From: Guillardia theta CCMP2712
Lineage: Eukaryota > Cryptophyceae > Pyrenomonadales > Geminigeraceae
Length of the DNA: 64,000 nucleotides
Reading direction: 5' to 3'
NCBI RefSeq assembly: GCF_000315625.1
Contig: NW_005434663.1
Coordinates: forward strand, 527,081-591,080
Shown here: piece by piece, positions 58,672 through 64,000 of the stretch
How the letters are laid out: each line of letters begins with the position of its first letter
How positions within the stretch are numbered: position 1 is the first letter of the stretch
The notes under the pieces: generated by a model
Told to the model about the DNA's origin: nothing
The model's input: the letters and a program-made list of their open reading frames with translations, nothing else
Database searches by the model: none
Position numbers and translations under genes: made by a program

Positions 58672-61600
58672 ATGGACCTGGAGGGCTTGGCTGAGGCATG
58701 CGCGCATGCAGAGGCTCCCTCCTCCTCCTCCTCCTCCTCCTCCTTCCCTGTGAAGGTCAGAGCAACGAGATCGCCTTCCTCTTTCGCCCCCAACCCTCTT
58801 CTTCGAGCGCTTGACGGCTCAGCCACCGCCGATGGGCGACCAGGGCTGAGGAGGCTCAAAGTCCAACTGAGCAGGCTGCTGTCAGAGGAAGAAGATGAAA
58901 ACTTCCAGTTCTGGCAGGAGCTACCGCAACACTATGCTGAGGCGATTGTAAAGTTTGCGATGTTGATCACTTCGAATGTCTCATTTCTTTTTGCTTCCCT
59001 CAGGTTTTACTTTCGGCAAACAATGACGCTAAAAGCGCATATCATGTGATGGAGATCATTCCGGAGTTGATACAGACGTTCACCTCGCAGCATAATCAAG
59101 TGAAGTGCTACACTGCACTGCTGGTCGTGAAGCACATCCGGCATGAGCTCTCGAGGAACTTGCACCTTCACTTGAGGGACGCGATAAGCTCAGGATGGTC
59201 CGAGTTAGTTGAGGCACTTGTGCTGTTTGAGTTGGCTCGAACCAAGGTATGATGTGATGCCTGCCTGTTGCTGCCTGCCTCCTACTCCTCGCTGACGGCA
59301 ACGTGCTCTCAGATCACACTGTCAAGAGCAAGAGCAGCAAAGTACATGAAGGACCTGCTCAACACATGTTTGAAGCACAGCGCGTACAACCTTCGAGGTG
59401 ACTGCCTGCTCGTGCTGTTGAAGCATGGAGCAGACATCCATGCTGCCGACGACTGGGGAAACACTGCATTGGACTTTGCGACGAAGAGGCAGGAGCAGCT
59501 GATCAGAGATGTCAAAGTAACTTTTGATGATGATACCTGCGCCTTCGAGGACACGATTCAGATCCTTCGCAAGGCCAGCCTTGTGTCCAGTGACGTTCGC
59601 AGTGTCTGGGCAGGCGATCTGATGCGCCGCTTGAGATTCCTGGGATACGTGGAGAAGAAGCTGACGTGTGTTCTCGGATCTCACATTGCTGAGCGTCGCC
59701 CCTTCGTTTATGGCAAGCATTCGGCCTTGCGCTTCAGGTTAGAAGAACTCGTCTCCTCTTGACGTATCTTCCCGCTGACTTGCAGCGGATCAGCGCTACC
59801 TTACCGAGAGGACTTGAGATCGACGAGGCTACAGGAGCCATCGGCGGAGCGCCTTCGGTGCTGTGCCTGGACGAGCGAGTGACGATCACGGCTTACGACG
59901 ACTCGTCTCGGTCGTGCCTGTCGACCCACCTGGAAGTGACGGCGGTTCACCCCTTGCCGGACAAGTTCGATTACTATCACCATGGATTCATCCTCTGCTT
60001 GGATGTCGACTTCGATCTTCATCCCAGGTTCAGTGTGGCTGGTTACGAGGAGGGCTGGGAGGAGGAGGGAGAGGAGGTCCGAGAGGTAGAGGGAGAAGAG
60101 ACCTGGGACAGGAGGATAGGGGAGAAGATGAGGCACAAGATCCCATCATGTCTGGGGCAGCTGCAGTTTACAGCTCATCCTGATCTCCCTGTTGGAGTCT
60201 CTCTCTGCTCGCAGTCGGGGCGTATCTACGGATGTATGAGCGACGTCAGCGAGCCAGCAGGTGACGTCACCTTGTCAAACTTGACGTGACGTGACGTGAC
60301 GTGACGTGACGTGACGTGACGTGGCAGAGTACAAGGTAGTAGCAAGAAACAGGGTCGGGCAGTTGGCGACTTGCTGGGTTGCCATCGGCAGCCAGGAGCC
60401 GCTGCTGTCGCTGGAGTTCGTGCCGAGCCGCAAGCACTTGCTAGTAGGCGAGGAGGTCAACCTGCAAGCCCTCCTCAACACCAGGTGCTGCTTCCTGACC
60501 TGACCAGCATCTGTCATGACTCTGCTCTTGCCCAGAGTCTACAGACCCCCGACCTCTCGTCCTCCCGGTGATCGTCCGTTACAGCTGAAGTTTGACGTGC
60601 AGCCGCCCCTGCCCGCTGGTCTCTTTCTGGACCCGGCGACTGGGGAGATCAGCGGAGCTTGTCAATCGGTCGTGAGCGAGCAGGAACAGGTGGTGACAGC
60701 ATCATGGGAATTTCTGCGAGGGAGGGAGGAGCTGGTGGTGGTGGAGAACGCTGACGAGCAGAGGGGAGGGGAGAAAACGAAGGTGAGGGTGCGAGAGGAG
60801 AAGGGGGGGAAGGGTTGGTTCATCCACGAGAGCCTCAGAATTGTCAGCGTCTCCTCTGCGCTCTCCCTCTCCATCCTCCGCCCTCCCACTCACCTCGAGT
60901 ACGGCAGCTCTTCCCTGTTCCTATCCCCCTCTTCGGACTCCCCTGTCCACTCCCCGACGTTTGACGGCTCTCCTCCTCTCTCCTTCTCCATCTTCCCCCT
61001 CGTTCGAGGGGTCTCGATCGATCACCAGACCGGAGTCATCCGCGGCTCCCCCTTGGACGGCGAGCCCTTCAGCAACAGCAGGACGAGGAGCAGCCCGAAG
61101 AGAGTCCACGTCCTACTCAGCAACCCGGTCGGCAGCGTCAGCAGAGAGATCATCCTCCATGTCATTGACAAGCCCTTCCTCTCCTCCTACACGGAGCCAG
61201 AGGTCACCTGCGCCATCGGCATCCTACTCGACCTTCCCATCAAGACTGCCAGGGGCCACAGGCTCAGATTCTCCGTCTCTCCTCCTCTCCCTCCTGGAAT
61301 TCAGCTGGACAGCCGCACGGGGAGGGTGTTCGGAGCAGCGGAGGCTCCTTTGCGCAGGAGCTGCTTCCTTGTTCGGGCGGAGAACGAAGTCGGGGAGGCG
61401 TCGACAAGCTTCTACCTCACCGTCATGGACCCGCCGCTTGCAAGGCAGAGGACGGGGAAGGGCCCCAACACGAGCAAGAAGGTCTCCAGCAAGAGAGCAG
61501 ACGCTGCGAGTGGAAGGGCTGAGGCCAGGCAGGAAGGAGGCGGAGGGAGCAGGAGGATAGGAGGCAACAGCAGCCTGCTCGCTCCTGCACCTGCTTCCAC

Positions 61601-63645
61601 TATCCCATATCTTCCTCCTCCTCAACAGCCTCTTCCCTCCCCTTCCTATCATCCTCATGCCCCTCGTTCGCTCAGATATCGCAGGATGAACAACCTTCTC
61701 TTCTGCATGAACGAGCCCATCGCTCCTCTCCTCCCCGTCCTCCGCCACGGCCTCCCTCCCTTCTACTTCTCCGTCGCTCCTCCTCTTCCCCCTGGCATGC
61801 TTCTTGACCAGGAGCACGGGACGATCTCCGGGACCCCTGAGCAAGCGATTCCACTGATGGTCTATCAGGTGACACCATCCTTCCATGCTGCTCCTGCTCC
61901 TGCTCCTGCTCCCTGCTCCTGCTCCCTGCTCCTGCTCCCTGCTCCTGCTCCCTGCTCCTGCTCTTGCTCCGTATACCTTCCATCCATGTGTTTGCGCTAT
62001 CCTTTATCTCTGCTCTTCCCCTTGCTCAGCTCCTCCTCATCTTCCCATCCCTGACCAGCTTCAGGTCACGGCAAAGAACAGTTTCGGCACCTGCTCGGCC
62101 GAGCTGGAGCTGGAGGTGCAAGAAAAGCCCTCGCCTCCCTCCTACTCTTCCTGTTACCTCTCCTTCGGCCTCCATCACTTCGCCGAGTACCCGCTGATCG
62201 CTCCCTCCTCGGGGACGCAGCCAGTCGAGATCCACGCGCTGAACGCGCTGCCCCCTGGGATCAGGCTGGAGAAAGACGGCAGGATATGCGGGACGGCGAG
62301 CGTGCTGATGGGGAGGAAAGAGGTTACGGTGGTTGCCTGCAACGCTGCAGGAACGAGCAAGACGAAGATTGAGATCGAGGTCGTGGAGCCCATCACCGAC
62401 TTCAGTTACAGGAAGGGGACGAGGACGGGGGATAAGACGCTTTTCTCTTTCCTCTTCTCCTCCCCCTTCGACAGCGACACGCCCACGGTGGGAGGAGGGA
62501 CGGTAGAGGAGTTCCTGCTGCTTGGGGAGCTGCCGGAGGGGATCAGCCTCGACTCTCAGACAGGGAGGATGACGGGGCAAGCGTCGTTCCCGTCGGAAGG
62601 AGGAGAGGTGACGGAGCGGGAGGTCATCATCGTAGCAAGGAACAAGATCAGCGAGCAGCGGGTGCATGCTCGCTACGTCCCCGTCAGCTTCCTCCTCATC
62701 CGCGTCCTGGACCTCTTCACCGCTCGCCCCATCCCCCGCGTCTCGCTCCGCCTTACCTGCCTGTCGGTACAAGACTCCTCCTCCTCTTCCGTCGATCAGG
62801 GCAAGCAGGAGAAAGCTGCGGCTAGCGAGCTCGAAGACTCGGGCTGGCTGACCAGCAGCGCGCAAGGGCACTGCCGGCTGACAGCAAAAGCAGGACGACT
62901 GTACAAGTTGAATGTGGAGAAGTCAGGTCAGGAGGAGGTGGTGGAGGTAAAGGAAACAGAGAGGAGGAGGAGGAGGAGGAGGAGGAGGAGGCTCAGAATG
63001 GAGGTGGGGAGGAGGAGCAGGAGGAGGCTAAGAATGGAAGTGGGGAGGAGGAGCAGGAGGAGGATGTGGAGGTGGATGTGGTGGAGGAGTAGGAAGGGGG
63101 AATAGGAGGTGAAGGAAGCAGGACGAGGAGGACGAGGAGGACGAGGAGGACGGGTGATTTTCTTGTTCCGTTTCAGGCCTCCAATTGGTGGCAATCGATC
63201 GATCCGGAAGGAAATTGAAAGCCAGAGAATGTGGCGAGTACGATGATGTAAAGACGGAGGCATCAGCAGAGATGGTAATCAAAATGATCTTTCACCCTTA
63301 TCCTCCCATCTCCTCCTCCCATCTCCTCATTTCCTCTTCCTCCTCCCCTTCCCTCTTCTTTTCCTGTCCTGTACCGTCCTGCCCTGCCTTCTTCCATGCC
63401 CTGCCCTGTCCTCTCCCTTCCTCTTCTTCTCTTCTCTTCCCCCTCCCCTGTCCATCTGTCAACTCATCTTGTTCCACAACTGCACCTTGATGGACTGACA
63501 GGTCACGGACATGCAAGAAGTGCAATTGAGCTATCTGGTGCTGGATCATGTAGACACGGGAGTCTTTTGGATTCAAGTGAGATATTGCGATGCGATGAGA
63601 CACTGTGAAGAAAGAACGAAAGACTTGCAACGTGTTTGTTTTTGA
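58672..63645 (+). CDS. Ankyrin plus putative-Ig (He_PIG) repeat protein
   Basis: A multi-exon gene starting at MDLEGLAEACAHAEAPSSSS. The first exons give a helical region (QHYAEAIVLLSANNDAKSAY after splicing, then IRHELSRNLHLHLRDAISSG). An ankyrin-type repeat follows (LLVLLKHGADIHAADDWGNT). Eight copies of the putative-Ig signature come next: LPRGLEIDEATGAIGG, LPVGVSLCSQSGRIYG, LPAGLFLDPATGEISG, VRGVSIDHQTGVIRG, LPPGIQLDSRTGRVFG, LPPGMLLDQEHGTISG, LPPGIRLEKDGRICG and LPEGISLDSQTGRMTG. Each is followed by a beta strand such as VTVVACNAAGTSKTKIEI. The C-terminal exons read LQLVAIDRSGRKLKAREC and VTDMQEVQLSYLVLDHVDTG, ending at TGA 63643-63645. No signal peptide or membrane helix is seen, so the Ig-like domains may be intracellular. 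Three introns are enlarged by tandem repeats. Confidence 0.8.
60282..60324. repeat. (TGACG)n pentanucleotide repeat in an intron
   Basis: About eight TGACG units fill most of the 67-bp intron 60261-60327. The unit contains TGACGTG, the core word bound by many bZIP factors. Splicing joins EPA to EYKVVARNR in frame. Confidence 0.9.
61888..61968. repeat. (CTGCTC)-type degenerate repeat in an intron
   Basis: Tandem CTGCTCCTGCTCC-like units in the intron at about 61869-62063 of the ankyrin-PIG gene. The exons on either side join as MVYQ to VTAKNSFG. Confidence 0.85.
62927..63177 (+). repeat. Purine-rich AGG repeat within an intron
   Basis: Mostly AGG/GGA units with imperfect 30-bp-scale repeats (AGAATGGAGGTGGGGAGGAG type). 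It opens with GTCAGGAGG and closes with CGTTTCAG, so it reads well as an intron of about 251 bp joining NVEKS to GLQLVAIDRSG. Confidence 0.75.
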
Positions 63646-63680
63646 CTTGCTCTTTGTGATTGTTCCTTTCTAAAGAACGG

Positions 63681-63732
<52 letters not shown>

Positions 63733-63757
63733 GAGGTTGAGGTTGTTGAGGTTGAGG

Positions 63758-63789
<32 letters not shown>

Positions 63790-63891
63790 GGCTGTGGTGG
63801 TAAATTTGTGGTATTGAAGATGATGATTTTCATGTCGATGATTACGATGATCATAAAAGACGATCAGAAACGATGACGATAATGACGATGA

Positions 63892-63932
<41 letters not shown>

Positions 63933-64000
63933 CGATGAGATGATGATGATGATGATGATGATGATGACGACGACGACGACGACGATGACGATGATGATGA
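63646..64000. repeat. (GTT)n and (GAT)n microsatellites after the last gene
   Basis: About 63680-63790: GTT repeats, interrupted by GAGGTTGAG variants. About 63881-64000: GAT repeats with GAC changes, running off the window end. No gene is seen; they follow the stop of the ankyrin-PIG gene. Confidence 0.9.

Noticed and set aside
63573-63854. Thr-rich minus-strand frame
   Set aside because: Reverse translation of the GTT microsatellite.

Overview
This is a eukaryotic nuclear genome segment, gene-dense and intron-rich. It most resembles the nuclear genome of a flagellated alga with a secondary red plastid; a cryptophyte such as Guillardia theta is the best fit. This is inferred from four things. 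One carrier protein starts with a signal peptide followed by a Phe at the predicted cleavage site, the bipartite leader of red complex plastids. Axonemal genes (RSP3, CFAP157) are present. Introns are mostly 44-67 bp with GT-AG ends. Domain combinations typical of protists occur. No rRNA, tRNA, CRISPR or complete transposon was recognised. Exon joins given below were worked out by reading splice sites and frames by eye.

Layout. 1-2275 (+) unknown helical protein. 2901-3738 (+) unknown disordered protein. 3808-5260 (-) mitochondrial-carrier-family protein with a plastid-type leader. 6083-7398 (+) ELO fatty-acid elongase. 7845-10717 (-) EF-hand/glutamate-receptor-like channel with a potassium-type filter. 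11454-13464 (+) unknown helical protein. 13540-16530 (-) SWI3/SMARCC chromatin-remodelling subunit. 17715-19267 (+) radial spoke protein 3. 19587-22839 (-) secreted LamG-like/LysM protein. 23601-25377 (-) CS-domain/Sel1-like tail-anchored protein. 25871-27570 (+) glycosyltransferase. 27635-30487 (-) possible vesicle-tethering subunit. 31389-33480 (+) coiled-coil protein, poorly resolved. 33752-36727 (-) coiled-coil/PDZ protein. 37334-41874 (+) two-PDZ/C2/coiled-coil scaffold. 42504-42878 (+) small membrane protein. 42998-44911 (-) zeta-type P-loop kinase. 46323-48128 (+) eIF3j. 49082-50284 (-) CFAP157-like. 51228-55150 (+) possible Integrator subunit 8. 55297-55782 (-) uncertain ORF. 56321-58404 (-) TIR-domain membrane protein. 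58672-63645 (+) ankyrin plus putative-Ig-repeat protein.

The genes do not form one pathway. Some share a cell structure: RSP3 and CFAP157 belong to the flagellum. The two PDZ scaffolds lie head to head across one 0.6-kb promoter. The channel, the TIR protein and the LysM protein look like surface or signalling molecules.

The most striking non-coding pattern is strand asymmetry at promoters. Almost every intergenic region between divergent genes is pyrimidine-rich on the left and purine-rich on the right. Upstream sense strands are therefore purine-rich, and many carry clusters of GGGGTAG-like words. Microsatellites mostly sit inside unusually long introns or in intergenic DNA. The channel and the TIR protein are the best candidates for little-described biology.
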